Shown here: in pieces, positions 1 through 11,281 of the stretch
How the letters are laid out: every line of letters starts with the position of its first letter
Position numbering within the stretch: position 1 is the stretch's first letter
NCBI GenBank assembly: GCA_032622095.1
Contig: CP136069.1
Span: 10,432,036 to 10,496,035 of the forward strand
Source of the DNA: Siphonodentalium dalli
Lineage: Eukaryota > Mollusca > Scaphopoda > Gadilida > Siphonodentaliidae
Direction of reading: 5' to 3'
DNA length: 64,000 nt
Translations under genes and position numbers: made by a program
The notes under the pieces: generated by a model
The model's input: the letters and a program-made list of their open reading frames with translations, nothing else
The model's database searches: none
What the model was told of the DNA's origin: nothing

Positions 1-1148
1 GACCTGACTTGGCAGGTCACGCACTTTCCAATGTAACAGTTTAGTTCCTTGTACAGTCTGGGCCAAAAATATTTCGACCTAATCGCATCATGCGTTTTGT
101 CTACTCCCACGTGGCCGTTATCATCGTGGTATTGTTGGATTATGTTGGTTTGAAGATGTGCGGGCACCCAAAGGCGTGGGGTCGGTTCTGCGTCAGCACT
201 CGAGAGGTAATAGAGTACCCCGTCAATCATCAAGTGTTTGTCATTCCGGGTGTCCTCGCCTTTGTCGAGGGCCTCCAGAACTGACGCAATTTCCGGGTCT
301 TTCTTTTGTTCCTCAAGCATGTTGAAGCCTGGCTTGTTGAACAGTAGATTAGTAGGTTGGTAAGCCTGACCAATTTGAGTTTTATTCGGCAGTTCCTTTG
401 GGGTTACCTCGCAGCTTGCGAAGTCTTTGGGTTTAAATCGAGACGAATTCAAGGCGGCGATTTCCGCTTGGGTCTCGGCGACAGTAAAGTTATTGTCGTT
501 GATATCTACCTCTACTTCTGCCTTCTCTTGTTCCGTATAAGCATTAGGTGGCGTTCGACTGAGCAGGTCTGCGCAGTGATTATCTGGGCCAGCTATGTAC
601 TCAATGTTACAGTTATATCCAGTTATGCCCAAAGCCCACTGTTGAATTTTCTTGTTCTGCATGGGGGATTCCAAGAGATACTTCAATGGTTTATGATCTG
701 TTTTTATCGTGAAAGTGGCGTTATGAAGGTAATGGTCCAACCTTTGTAATGCGAAGTGAATTGCATATGCCTCTTTCTCCACAGTTGGCCATCGGGTTTG
801 AGTATCACCAAGTTTGTGTGAGAGATAATAAATTGGTTCTTCAACGCCATCTGAGCCCAACTGGGTCAGACAGGCACCGATGCAAAGGTCGCTTGCATCA
901 GTATACAATGTATAGGGCGTGGCCGTATTTGGGTAGGCCAGGAGAGGCACTGCCGTGAGATTTTCTTTTAGTTTGTCAAACGAAATTTGGCAAGCTTGGT
1001 CCCATTTGAATTTGGCATATTTTTTTGTAAGCTGTACCAAAGGTTCAGCGATTTGCGAAAATGAGGGGACAAATCTGCGGTAGTAGTTGCTCATGCCAAT
1101 GAAGGAACGTACTTCTTTTACTGATGTTGGGGGCACAAGCATTTTGAC
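1..1148 (-). pseudogene. pol: Ty3/Gypsy retrotransposon pol fragment: end of RT, RNase H, integrase zinc finger (runs off left edge)
   Basis: The minus-strand frame is open from about 1148 to the left edge and has no start of its own. In order it shows the end of the reverse transcriptase (VRSFIGMSNYYRRFVPSF), a connection segment, then RNase H with its catalytic residues in place: D in YTDASDLCIGACL, E in WPTVEKEAYAI, D in FTIKTDHKPLKYL and D in GPDNHCADLLSR. A spacer of about 120 residues follows, then the integrase HHCC zinc finger (HVGVDKTHDAIRSKYF followed by CYIGKCVTCQ). Such Pol proteins copy element RNA and integrate the cDNA. The RT palm and fingers and the protease are missing, because the frame joins directly to a Gag N-terminus near 1145-1150. 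No stop interrupts the visible part, so the deletion looks young. Integrase core and right-hand LTR would lie beyond the left edge. Confidence 0.93.
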
Positions 1149-1300
1149 TTGACCCACCCGTGGTATTTCGTGGGGTCCCCGTCAAATGACGTCACTACCT
1201 GTGTTACCGTAGTCATGGCCATTGCAGCAATTTGAGAATTGATAGACTCTGTCAATGGGGCGAGAACACCAACTGATTGTTGTTGTTGTTGGGTAGCCAT
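1146..1300 (-). pseudogene. gag: Ty3/Gypsy gag N-terminal fragment fused out of frame to pol
   Basis: An ATG at 1300 opens MATQQQQQS and continues to SFDGDPTKYHGWVKSK, which resembles the N-terminal capsid motif of Ty3/Gypsy Gag proteins. After about 51 residues the frame enters RT-derived DNA in the wrong frame and stops. Most of gag, protease and the first part of RT are therefore deleted, with the breakpoint near 1145-1150. The protein could not assemble particles. The start is the first ATG after the leader; an upstream TTG at 1315 is in frame but is not a credible start. Confidence 0.8.
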
Positions 1301-1410
1301 TATGATAATAAACAATTAGACTCACGTTTTGCGAATTTTCCCACACTGTTTTTTTTCACACTGTTCCTCTTCTGGTTTCACGTTGTGTCTGTGATTAGCG
1401 TTCAGATCCT

Positions 1411-1425
1411 GGCTCGAAGGCACCA
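1411..1425 (-). promoter_or_regulatory. Candidate primer-binding site of the Gypsy element
   Basis: The minus strand reads TGGTGCCTTCGAGCC about 110 bp before the gag ATG. It starts with TGG, the complement of a tRNA CCA end, and the complement resembles the 3' end of tRNA-Tyr (GGCTCGAAGG) with one extra base before ACCA. The position between an LTR and gag is right for a PBS. The tRNA assignment is tentative. Confidence 0.5.
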
Positions 1426-2090
1426 GTTAAGAGATATGTGCCAATACGGGTACATATAACTCTTAAGGCTATCAGAACGGTTTGATTATTTATATATAAC
1501 AAAGTCAATAATGTTCAATCATCGGCATCTGGGTTTCTCTTCCTGTCGTCTGCTTGGTTTAGAGTCTTCTTCCGTCTTCATAGGTTGTGTGTGTCTGCTT
1601 GTCTTCTACTCGGTTGAGTTCCGGTTGAGTTCGTCTTCCTGTCGTCTGCTCTTCTTCTTCCTCCGTCGGCGCATCAGTGGGGCGTTGTTAGAAATACAAG
1701 AGCATAATGTTTACCTTGTATTTCCGTCCATTGCTCCACTCTGCTCTTCTAAGCGTCCGATGGTTCGTGATGATCGCTTGTGTTGGTCAGATAGAAACTG
1801 GTTAGAACTGTCCTATCATGTCGGCTTCTTCTTCCTAAAATACCCAGTGTATGCTAATGACCGCCATGTGTATTTTCACGGCGCGTCGGTTCATCGTACT
1901 TAGGGTAATTGAGTTATCGTCATCTCCCCATGGGTCCTATTAACTCTCCTGGTTTCAGTAGCTTTCTAGGCGATACATCTGGTCTTGATAATCCTCAAGA
2001 CCGTGTTCTGTTTACTCCACAAATCATTTCCCTATGTTATTGCATGGACGCTCGCTAATTCGATTTGGTGCTCAGTACTTTTGTGATCTA
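1426..2090 (-). repeat. Probable 5' LTR region of the Gypsy element, outer border unresolved
   Basis: This non-coding stretch lies directly upstream of the candidate primer-binding site. The minus strand carries TATATAAATA around 1489-1498, a possible LTR TATA box with a short R-U5 down to 1426. I could not find the outer TG/CA border or the matching second LTR, which should lie beyond the left edge. The 130-aa plus-strand ORF here has no recognisable similarity. Confidence 0.35.
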
Positions 2091-2780
2091 GATGTGGTCA
2101 ACAGCGACGCTGATATGTGTGGTAATCGAGCGCCCCTCTGACAGAGATTTCCTATCTTCTTCCCGGGTTGAAAGTTATGTCCCTGTGGTTGTCTTGGCAC
2201 ACGTTTTAACCTCTAGCTTTATCGATAATAAAAAACAAAATAAAACGTCTACACTTTGTTTAGATAATTATTTAAAAAAAAAAATGTTTTGGTATGGGTT
2301 CAACGTTAATAAAGAGCGTTGGCGTATTACTATTGATGTTGGTTGATCCTAAAAATTACTCGTTCCAATCTACGTGTCAATATTAAAAATGTATATCATG
2401 ATCCGACCATCGACATATAGCCTGTATAATTGTCGATTCAAGCACGCAGCTATCAAGTTCAATAAAGTTAAAACAATTATATATTATGTTAGTTTACTAT
2501 ATAACAATTACAAATCTCTTTTCACAAAAAATATGTTACATATTTTTTCAATGTGTCAAGAATTAAAAAAGTTATTTACTCGATTTAACATCTGTGACTC
2601 AGTTGAATTTTAATATTGAGACCCTTAACTTTGGTCGAATTCAAGTATGTAATTGTTATATGGTAATCTCACACGCAAGCTAACAGCTAAAGAGCGTTCA
2701 TCGATAATCTAATATAAATTTTAAATAATAAAAAAGAGCGTCTCTACTTATGCGCGCCTTTAATAAAGAGCGTTACGTTA
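2091..2780. other. AT-rich non-coding DNA with four copies of an AAAGAGCGT motif
   Basis: No gene is visible. The word AAAGAGCGTT, usually preceded by TAAT, occurs at about 2311, 2689 (TAAAGAGCGTT) and 2767, with a diverged copy (AAAAGAGCGTC) at 2732. The same word in reverse orientation lies at about 5445, beyond the PolB fragment, so it may mark a terminal or subterminal repeat of that element. Confidence 0.5.
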
Positions 2781-2837
2781 TCATGATTTCGACTGTAATG
2801 TGTTACATATAGATATTACAATTAGGTTAAGACTCAC

Positions 2838-4469
2838 CTGACACTTAGCACATTTCTTGCATATATGATCCTCTTTACAGTCCTGGCAATCCTTTGTATG
2901 TAAAGGTGAATATCCTTCAGAACATTCCAATATATCGTGTTGAATGGTTTCGAAGTCGAAGAAACAGAATTTAGCTCTTTCATCGTCAGTAACGGGAGGT
3001 ATGGCCCTTACATAACATTCGTGTGCTCCCATTGTGTATTTGTCACACGATCTACAAAATGTTTCTCCGCACACGTGTTGATTCGGACGTCTTTTCCCTC
3101 TCTCCATGACTTTTGTACAGTCCAAGCATTTCCACCATTTTTCGCAAGGAGCTGTCGTTTCTCCCGAAGCTTGATTAATAGGTTTTGCTTTATGACGCAC
3201 GAAACATTGATGAGACATACACGTCATATTACAATCTGAACAATGTTCTTTGTTTTCACTTTGTTCACATTTATCACTTTTACACACGAAACAGGTGTGT
3301 TCACAATAATGCTTTCCTTTGTGTGAATAATGTTTTAAACAATGCACACAGAAATATGCATCGCTAAAGAATCCCGTTATGGATTGTATAGCGTGGAAAT
3401 GTTCATTATCAGTCAGATATAAATATATCACGGGTCGTTCTGCAACGTCTGTAGGCGCGCTGGTAATGAATTTATTACCCAGTCTAGCACTGACGACTAG
3501 TATTGTCAAATTCAGAGTTTCCTCGAATGCTGTTAGGTCTGCTAAACTGGCTGGTCTGTCTGTTGATACACCTGCGATGACACTAATTTCTTTGGCTAAT
3601 TTTCCTTGCTCAGTACGTTTTTTGGTCCTCATATGGTTGTAATAATTGATCGGTACTTTTCTGTATTCCATGATGAGTTGTAAATTAGTTCTGGTTCCTC
3701 TATTCTGTGTTATTTCTAGCCATTCATCAGGACTGCAAATATTTAATTTACACCAACATGTGGCGATAGCCCGAGCCATACACATATTGTCGGTATTTTC
3801 AATCGTAACGATCGATGTTTTATTTCTTAGATTGTCACTGTCATCATGTAAAGCCGTTATCTTCCTCCGTGCTCCGCCTTTAGGTAACTCGATGGTGCCT
3901 ATATCTATGCGGAAACTTTGATTAACAGTCAGTGTTTGGTTACTGTTCAAAACGAGTTCGATTCTGTCAATCGCAGTGTTAGCATTTAACGTTTGCAACG
4001 TTTGTAACGGAACTACTATAGGGTTGTCCAAACTCTCATGGTGAATGATAACTCTACCAAGATCATTGTCAGCCAAATTTCCACGAGCTCTTTGAATAGT
4101 GTCCTCGAACATTGAATGTAGATTCCTGTATATGTCGATTAACTTTTTCTCTTTGTAAATTTCATCTAATTTGATCTCATATGTTCTCTGTGTTGCCAAA
4201 TTGTTTCCGAAGGTTCGTTCACTCCTTTTGCGAATGCTATATCCGGTTATTTGATTATCAGAACTGCCGGCTGTTTGATTGTCTGATTTTACAGCTCCTT
4301 CATCTTGATGTCTGTTCGTCTTCTCGGTTTTGTAATCCTGATGGTCCAGCTGTACCGGGTTGTGAGTTGTTAACATCATTTTTAGGCGCATCATCTTCTC
4401 CGTATCCGATTTGGTTCGGCCATGGGTCATCTCCTGAACAAAGCGTAGATGCTTCAATAATATCTTCAT
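2838..4469 (-). pseudogene. Polinton/Maverick protein-primed DNA polymerase B, N-terminal part only
   Basis: The long minus-strand frame (about 540 codons to a splice donor) matches the N-terminal half of Polinton-type PolB. Around residues 230-365 DNMCMARAI and EHFHAI recall the Cys and His motifs of an OTU-like fold (inference). A cysteine/histidine-rich region follows with many C-x2-C pairs (CVHC, CFVC, CSDC, CLDC, CRSC). Near residue 504 FDFETIQ is the Exo I motif with its D-x-E pair. Family members continue with Exo II/III and the polymerase palm, used in protein-primed replication of these virus-like transposons; none of that is found. The frame ends at CAG/GTGAGT (2838/2837), a perfect splice donor, but no following exon is visible. 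I infer a truncated, non-functional copy. Confidence 0.85.
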
Positions 4470-4578
4470 CTAGTTGATAAGCTACAATAGCCTTGTCGTA
4501 TTCTTCGATGTCTTGCAGAATACATTCTATTTCATAAATTTCCTCCACTGTTAGAGGTGTCATTATTTCTTCAGCCAT
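4300..4578 (-). pseudogene. Likely true N-terminus of the PolB, separated by a frameshift
   Basis: A 92-residue frame starts at ATG 4578 with MAEEIMTPLTVEEIYEIE. It is acidic and ends in a Pro/Gly/Ser-rich linker. It overlaps the longer frame (whose ATG is at 4469) in a different phase between about 4300 and 4469. The first residues of the 4469 frame do not look like protein, whereas this acidic leader does. I infer that the natural start was at 4578 and that a frameshift near 4300-4330 separates it from the rest. Confidence 0.6.
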
Positions 4579-5722
4579 TTTTCGAGAAGTCCTGAGAAGT
4601 GATTACAACGGTGTCTATTCACTATATGGAATACAGCTTAGTCATATATATTTTTATACCATAAAATCCCGAACATATGCAAGCACGGATGACGTAACAT
4701 TATATAAGATTATATATATGAACGTAATGTATGAATAGGCCGATAATTGGTTTTTACGGACGAGGCAACATTAGTTGTTTAACGGGGTTATGATTACGTA
4801 ACCATGGTGTGACTCTTTTCGACATGTGTTCCCCCAATGTGAACACCTGCACATTTAACAATTGTTATTATCTATTTCTAAACATCGAACTTGTCTGAAC
4901 CTATCAACTGATACAATAGCAGTGATATAATGTTACATCATCGGTGCTAACTGGAGTTTTGGTATACAAAATGAGCGTAAGTGTGAATGGAGTGATAAGT
5001 GGTTATTACGTAATGTTGTTATAACAATGACACCGAAGCAATTTCTATTATTGAGTGTCTCACGACCTGGACGTATTATGTATGCATGTTTTGGATAACT
5101 AATTATCGTGTTAATGCTAACAATGACACAGTTTATCAACCTTAATTGATACTAACCCGTTAAACAACTATTTTCTGCTCAGACATTAAATCGATATGTT
5201 TTCTGAATAGCATATAACTGTGAACGGGATATAATAGAATTCATTTGGTAAAGCAAGGTGTGACACATACATTGTTACCCACAATGTCGTGTGTGATTAC
5301 GTGTACATCGAATATGACAATTCATTCTGGGGGTTGTCCGCTCGTGATTCAACATAGTACATATCAATACTTCCAATAATTCACGATAATACACGCCTGT
5401 CATATACTCAATAACTTCATCGGGGATAGAGAAGTAAAGAATAAACGCTCTTTATTATTTATGTAAGAGTAATGGTGTCTATTTTCAGGTATGACAATTA
5501 TATGTATGAACTGCGTCCGATAAACACTGGAATGTATGCATTCATACCGATGGTCACAATGTCCAATAAAGCTATTTCTAAACATCGATAAATAATTTCA
5601 TGAAAAATATTTGAAAAAAAAAAATAACGAAAGATATTACACGCAAATAATTTTAATAAACATTCGACATTTTTTAATATCGAGATTATCAGAAACCGTA
5701 AACTCGTTATAATTTTTGTTAT
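4579..5722. other. AT-rich DNA upstream of the PolB fragment with internal inverted and direct repeats
   Basis: No gene is visible. TAGTTGTTTAACGGG appears near 4772 and in reverse near 5155-5170. CTATTTCTAAACATCGA appears directly near 4873 and 5573. A reverse-orientation AAAGAGCGTT word lies at 5445. These could be subterminal repeats of the Polinton, whose borders I could not fix. Confidence 0.45.
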
Positions 5723-5900
5723 TTAAACTTTTTTTTTTTGGAGAAATAATTTTGGGGGTTTTGAAATTTTTTCTTTTTTTGAAATTTTGGGGTTTTGAAA
5801 TTTTTGTTTTTGGAAGTTTTGGGATTTTGAAATTTTTTGGAAAAATAACTTTTGGAAGTTTTGAAATTTTTTTTGGGTTTTGATATTTTGGAAGTTTTTA
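5723..5900. repeat. Low-complexity T/G-rich tract (GAAATTTTGGG-like units)
   Basis: Degenerate repetition of TTTTGAAATTTT and GGAAGTTTTGG units. The 99-aa Lys/Phe/Gln-rich minus-strand ORF here is a by-product of that composition. Confidence 0.8.
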
Positions 5901-6737
5901 GAATATTTTAGTACAACCAATTTTAGACCCAAAGATTCTATTTTTAGAAGTGGGGCGAACGAGCCGGCTATTCTTCTGGTAATCAGATTGCGATGAAACT
6001 TTTGGAACATAATTAACGCCACCGGTGTATACTGCTCTACAAATTTAGAAATCTGTGGTTCCTTGGGGATTTTATAAATAGATAATTGTTTTTTCCGGTT
6101 ATTTTGGGACGCGTTAAAGTTGTACTGCGACCCCGAGTCCGGTAAAATTTGTAGTTGGAATGTCCAAGTTCGTGATAGTTCTACTGACTATGCCGATGAT
6201 TTGAGAAGCTTTATTGTTTTAGGACATTTTAGGAAGGCTAATCTGGCCATGTCAAATTGAGCTATAGCGATGGGATATCTCGCAGGACAACACATTTCGG
6301 GTTTTCGTGGGGTATGTATTCGCTGGATGTCTAATTATAGTTGCAGTGTGTATAACTATTATGACCGCGTTAATTGCGTTCGATGTTTAGGTACGAACAA
6401 TGGCTGGGCCATGCAAACTTGAATATTTTATGGCGGGAACACAATTTTTGATCTGCATTTAGAAGCTTTCTGGTTTGGCGAATGAAAATTCTGCAGCAAT
6501 AAGCCGTAGTTTGTTGTAATAATTTGAAGGATTAGTTGTTTTAACGGAATTCTGAGGCGGTGCATTAATGTAACCAATATATTTTATATTATAATTTATA
6601 TTTATAGCTAATAATATGACCTTGGTGGCGTTACCATTTCTGACTATGGTTTTCTTGTCTCTTATTGTGGACACAAATATATAACTAATACTACGGTGAG
6701 CAGAGCATTTCTCTCTATTAGATTATTATAGGTTACT
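5901..6737. other. No recognisable feature
   Basis: Unique-looking AT-rich DNA with only short ORFs. I see no motif, hairpin or array. Confidence 0.5.
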
Positions 6738-7560
6738 GTAAGCACATTATTCTCCATAGGCGAGAGTGTTAATGTCCGGTGTTATGCTCGATCCCTGTGA
6801 ATGCTGGAACTTTCCAACCTAGTCAATTATGACTCCTCGGACCCAATATGACCCACACAAATTAATAGGTCCGTGTGCCGTTTCCGTCTTTAAGGGTACG
6901 TTCATACACTGGCAAATTTGCACGTTATGGTTTGCAGGCATTTTGTCGTAGAAAACGATTTGGTGCCAGAATATGAATGGAAAGAAGAACATAAAGTGCA
7001 TCTCTACCACAGCTAACTACATGCGAAGTATCATCTCTGTAGATCCACCTGTACCGACGCTACCGGAATTTGCCTATAAATAACATGTAATTATATCGCA
7101 AGAATAAATCATACAGGTATTTTAAGGCAAATTCCAGTAGCACCGCTACAAGTGGAACCACATAAATTTTAATTCTCACGCCTTTCGCTTCGGTAAAGAT
7201 GCATGTTATGTGCATGTTTCCGTTCATATTCTGGCACCATGTGGTTTTCTATGATGAATTGCCAGCAAAAACATACCGTGCAAACTTGCCAGCGTAAGAA
7301 CGTACCTTAAATGTACCGCTTTTAATACTACACTAATTCCGCACAAAAAATAATCACCAAATTTTGAAATATACCCCCATTAAATGCCAGGTTAATTATT
7401 TCACCCACTCTGGGTCAATATTCATATATGTATAATATTTCCATGGTGGCTTTGATTTTTCTCTTTTCTTATTATTAATGTTATCCCAATCATAATCAAC
7501 CATTCAGCTGCCAGATATGATTTAATGCTGACTTGAGTGTTTGTATATTTGGTGTACTAT
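6738..7560. repeat. Dispersed repeat, copy 1 (interrupted by a TTAA MITE)
   Basis: The sequence 6738-6893 followed by 7311-7560 closely matches 8456-8893. Both start with TTCTCCATAGGCGA, share the block ending at CCGTTTCCGTCTTT, then continue with TGCCAGGTTAATTATTTCA and TTTCCATGGTGG. The 417 extra bases in copy 1 are the MITE plus one target duplication. The family is not recognised. Confidence 0.85.
6894..7306. mobile_element. TTAA-flanked palindromic MITE, 413 bp, piggyBac-like target duplication
   Basis: TTAA lies at 6890-6893 and 7307-7310. The termini are inverted repeats: GGGTACGTTCATACACTGGC on the left and, reverse-complemented, GGTACGTTCTTACGCTGGC on the right, with similarity extending for roughly 100 bp. 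Copy 2 of the host repeat has TTGA at the same point without the insert. A TTAA target and precise insertion are typical of piggyBac-type elements. No transposase is encoded. Confidence 0.88.
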
Positions 7561-8455
7561 AACCTATAGTGATCACTGGACATATAATAAGGTCGCCCAT
7601 ATGATACTAAATTGCGGCCATTTATATACCGACTTCAAAATAAATAACCTTGATTCGAAAAATGTCTGTGTTCTTACTTTATAAACCCTCTTCTGCCGCC
7701 ACCCATATCTGAATGTGCAAAAAAAAATTATCTTGACTTGAGTGTGATTTTTTGTTTATTGAAGCTGCATTCTGGCAAAGTAAACAAAGACGACGTACAT
7801 ACATGTAGTCAATCTGATAGCTTGTAAATATCACTTCCAGAAAATATGCCATACGATTCACCATGCGAATTGGGCGCACTTGGGGTTAACATTGGGCGCA
7901 CCTACCAACATTTCGAAAAACATCGACAGAAAACCCAAATTGGCCCGTCACAGGAACGCATTTATTGGCGGAAATCTAAGAGCGTTCGATCGCCAATCCA
8001 TTTCTGAAAATATCCAGGGTTGGCGTTTTTGTCAACCTGTCATCTTAAAGGGGCAATTCGACTTCGTTTGACCATATACTGGACCGATGTTGCATCATGT
8101 GTTAGAGTGTAGTCCATAATGAAACAAAGATTTACTCCGACGTCGTGCTCAATCCCGACAAATTCGCCTTTGCGTTGATCTGGGATGTCCGACGCCCTAA
8201 ATTGTGGTATCATATTCATTGAAGGGGCATTCATGGGCCGCAAAATGACAATTTTCTGTTTTACAACGAGAAGCAGAAATGGTATTGGAGGGGTTAAATT
8301 TGTATTTAATTGGACGACTCCTGTGTTAAATAATCTGCCGTGTCGCGTGCTTCAAGCTCCCAATTTGCTTACTGAGGATAATGAGAACGGGACATGTTCC
8401 AGAGCAGAAATCTGAAGAGAAAAAAGACCATATCTTGCGAAATATAGGTTACAGT
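7561..8455. other. No recognisable feature
   Basis: Short ORFs of 60-76 codons on both strands without known motifs. No hairpin or tandem structure was seen. Confidence 0.45.
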
Positions 8456-8893
8456 GCACCAATTATTCTCCATAGGCGATAGTGTTAATGTCCGGGGCTA
8501 TGCTCGATACCTTGTGAATGCTGGAACATTCTAACATAGTCAATTTTGAAGAATGACTCTTCGACCCAATATCACCCAAACAAATTAATAGGTCCTTGTG
8601 CCGTTTCCGTCTTTGAATGTAGCGCTTTTGATACTACCCTAAAAATCCTCACCGAATTTTCAAACATACCCCAATTAAATGCCAGGTTAATTATTTCACT
8701 CACTCTTGATTTTTATTCATCTAGGTATAATATTTCCATGGTGGTTTGATTTTTTCTTTTCTTATAACTAATTTTATCCCAATCATAGTAAAATCATAGT
8801 AAACCATTCAGTTGCCAGGTGAGATTTTATGCTGACTTGAGGGGTGGGTGACAGTCCACCAAGGGGGTGTAATTTTTTATATTTTGTACACTA
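8456..8893. repeat. Dispersed repeat, copy 2 (lacks the MITE, carries the Helitron-like insertion)
   Basis: Aligns with 6738-7560 minus the MITE. It ends ...GTACACTA at 8893, where the Helitron-like element begins, and resumes as TAACCTATA at 11281, matching ACTA/TAACCTATA at 7556-7568 of copy 1. About 35 extra bases near 8842-8875 are private to this copy. Confidence 0.8.
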
Positions 8894-8913
8894 TCTATAT
8901 CTATATTTGCGAA

Positions 8914-8950
8914 TGTCTGTCTGTCTCTCTGTCTGTCTGTCTGTCTGTGT
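8914..8950. repeat. (GTCT)n microsatellite
   Basis: An imperfect run of GTCT/GTCTCTCT units close to the 5' end of the Helitron-like element. Confidence 0.85.
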
Positions 8951-9039
8951 TCTATAGAAATTCACAGGGGACCATCTAGATGATGCCAAAGGGGTCCACT
9001 AGGAGTAGCTTTTTACGAGAAAGATAATGGTCGGGGTTA

Positions 9040-9790
9040 GAATTTTCTAAAGTGACGCCGTTGTCAGGGGCAGAAAATGGGGAGGGGCAGAATTTTTTTT
9101 CGGCGATTGCCACGAAACTTATATATAATCATCTCCATAATATGAGGAATCCAATGGTGTGTTTTAAATATGGCAAAAGTCGCGCCGTTCGCGTCAGGGG
9201 TGCCCAGAAGGGGGAGGGGCAGATTTTTGTTCTGTCTCCGATTGCCACGAAACTTACATATAATCATCCCCATGATATTAAGAATCCAACGGTGTGGTTT
9301 AAATATGTCAAAAGTAGCGTCGTTTGAGTCAGCGTTGCACGAAAGGGGAGAGGGGCACCAAAATTGATAAAACTAATTTTAGCGCCCATTTCCACCAAAT
9401 TGATATATATTCTTATTCATGATACAAGGAATCTAATTGTGCGATTTAAGAACGCCAAATTGTTGTCCAAACGATGAGATATTGGGAGGGGTGGGCACTA
9501 AATTTGATAATAATTGGTTTAGTCGTCGATTGCCACCACACTTATACAAAAGCATCCCCATGGTATGAGGAGTTTCATGGTGTGGCTTATATCTGTCAAA
9601 TATGGCCTCATTCGAGTCAGGGGTGTATTGAAAGGGACAGGGGCACAAAATTGATGCACAATTATTTTGGCGCCAATTTCCACCAAAATGATACACGTTC
9701 TTATCCATGATACGAGGAATCTAATCGTGTGGTTTAAAGACGCGATAGTGGTGCTGTTTAGGTGATAGATGGGGGGAGGGAAGGTTTGGC
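9040..9790. repeat. Degenerate tandem repeat, period about 135-145 bp, inside the Helitron-like element
   Basis: Five diverged units are marked by GATTGCCACGAAACTTATA-like words at about 9106, 9240, 9386, 9529 and 9674. Each is followed by an AATCATC-CC-AT block, a GGTGTGGTTTAAATATG block and a GGGGAGGGGCA block. Weaker copies lie near 10062 and 10170. Confidence 0.75.
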
Positions 9791-11281
9791 ACCAAATTTG
9801 ATATAAAAAAAAAAAAAATGTATATAAATTGTGTATAGAGACGCGGTACAATCGAGATGGCACCAAGGCGTTCTAAGAGGGGTAACTTTTAACAAGGAAG
9901 ATAATGGTGCGGGTTTAAATTTAAATTTAAATGGTGCTGTTGGTGTCAGGGGAAGAAAAGGGGGAGGTCGGCAAAATAAAAAAAAATAAGATGAATTAGT
10001 TTTGTCGCCGGGTTGAGAGATGTGGGTTCATAACTATTCTCATAATTTGTTTAATTGCGTATTGGCACCAACATATATATAATCATCGCCAGTATATCAT
10101 GCATCCATGAGTCTAATGGGCGTGGTTTAAATATGTCAAAAGAGGCAAAAGCTGATACAAATATATTTGGCACTAATTTCCAACAAATTCATACATGTTT
10201 TTATCTAATGATATACTATGAATTAAATCACATTTGATGTCACGGATGGTGAGCGGATATGCACTATCATAGATAAGTTTGCAATTCGCCGATATCCACA
10301 TATAAATTATATATAGTCACCCAGGCCATCTCCATTTAATTTTAAGGAGATTTGGGCGTTCACATTTCACAATCCCGACAAATGGAAACCCACTTATAAG
10401 TCACTTGAACAATTATATCTTCTTAACTGTCATATTTATATGGGGATGACAATCAGGACATTCACACAATGAGCTAGCAAAAAGATATACATAGAATAAG
10501 CATTATACGTATATTTATCATTTTATTGAAGAGATACATATATTCGTGCAAATTGAGAGACCTCGAACCGTCAGAGGTTTGCAACTTTGCATATATATTA
10601 TAACAAATTTGAGTCTGTTCCATTCAATAAAGTTTCCACAAAAAAAGTTACAATTTGTCAGGAGACATGGAAGGCCTGTTCAGTGGTCAAAGTGTGCAGT
10701 CATATATAGTTTCTTCTGATATACAATAAAATGCAGTTAGTAGCACATGACTTTTCAGGATCCTCCCAATACTGACATCTGACAAGGGGTTTAGAACAGA
10801 CTCATCAACTGACATAAACAACTCCATGAGCACCTGGACATTTCTTTGAAACATCTGTATCTTCATGGAGATATGATAGCCAGGTATCCTCGAGATCTTA
10901 GTCCAACCCACTAGATTGATTGATACATCTCAATATGTAAAACCCAATTGTCATCTTTTATTTATGAGAACTAATGTCTTTATGATGTCCATGTGTCATA
11001 TTATAACGTCGGGCGTATATACGCAGTTGTAAATAAATGAATACTTCATTATTCGTGGAACGGATTAATCGCGATAAACAGAATGACAATTGACAAGTTG
11101 GGCCACTACTTATATTCCATGACTGTAATAATCATGTTTTGTGATGCTATATGAAAATACAATTTATGAGAAAACGTATAACACTTTAAGCAAGAGTGTT
11201 CTCTATTCCCAACAAATATCCACAGCATACAGATGGTTTCACATCGCATTAACCTGGGCAACGCCGGGTAACCCTGCTAGT

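Larger units (their letters stand above)
8894..11280 (+). mobile_element. Helitron-like non-autonomous element, 2,387 bp
   Basis: The element begins TCTATATC after a host A (8893) and ends CTGCTAG before a host T (11281). This matches the Helitron rules of a 5' TC, a 3' CTRR and insertion between A and T. Just before the end, ACCTGG GCAACG CCGGGT (11251-11268) can form a 6-bp stem with one T-G pair. The uninterrupted A/T junction is seen at 7559/7560. A (GTCT)n run sits near the 5' end and degenerate tandem repeats fill the interior. No Rep/helicase coding is present, so movement would need an autonomous partner. Confidence 0.65.

Noticed and set aside
5723..6022. 99-codon Lys/Gln/Phe-rich ORF
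   Set aside because: Low-complexity GAAATTTTGGG tract.
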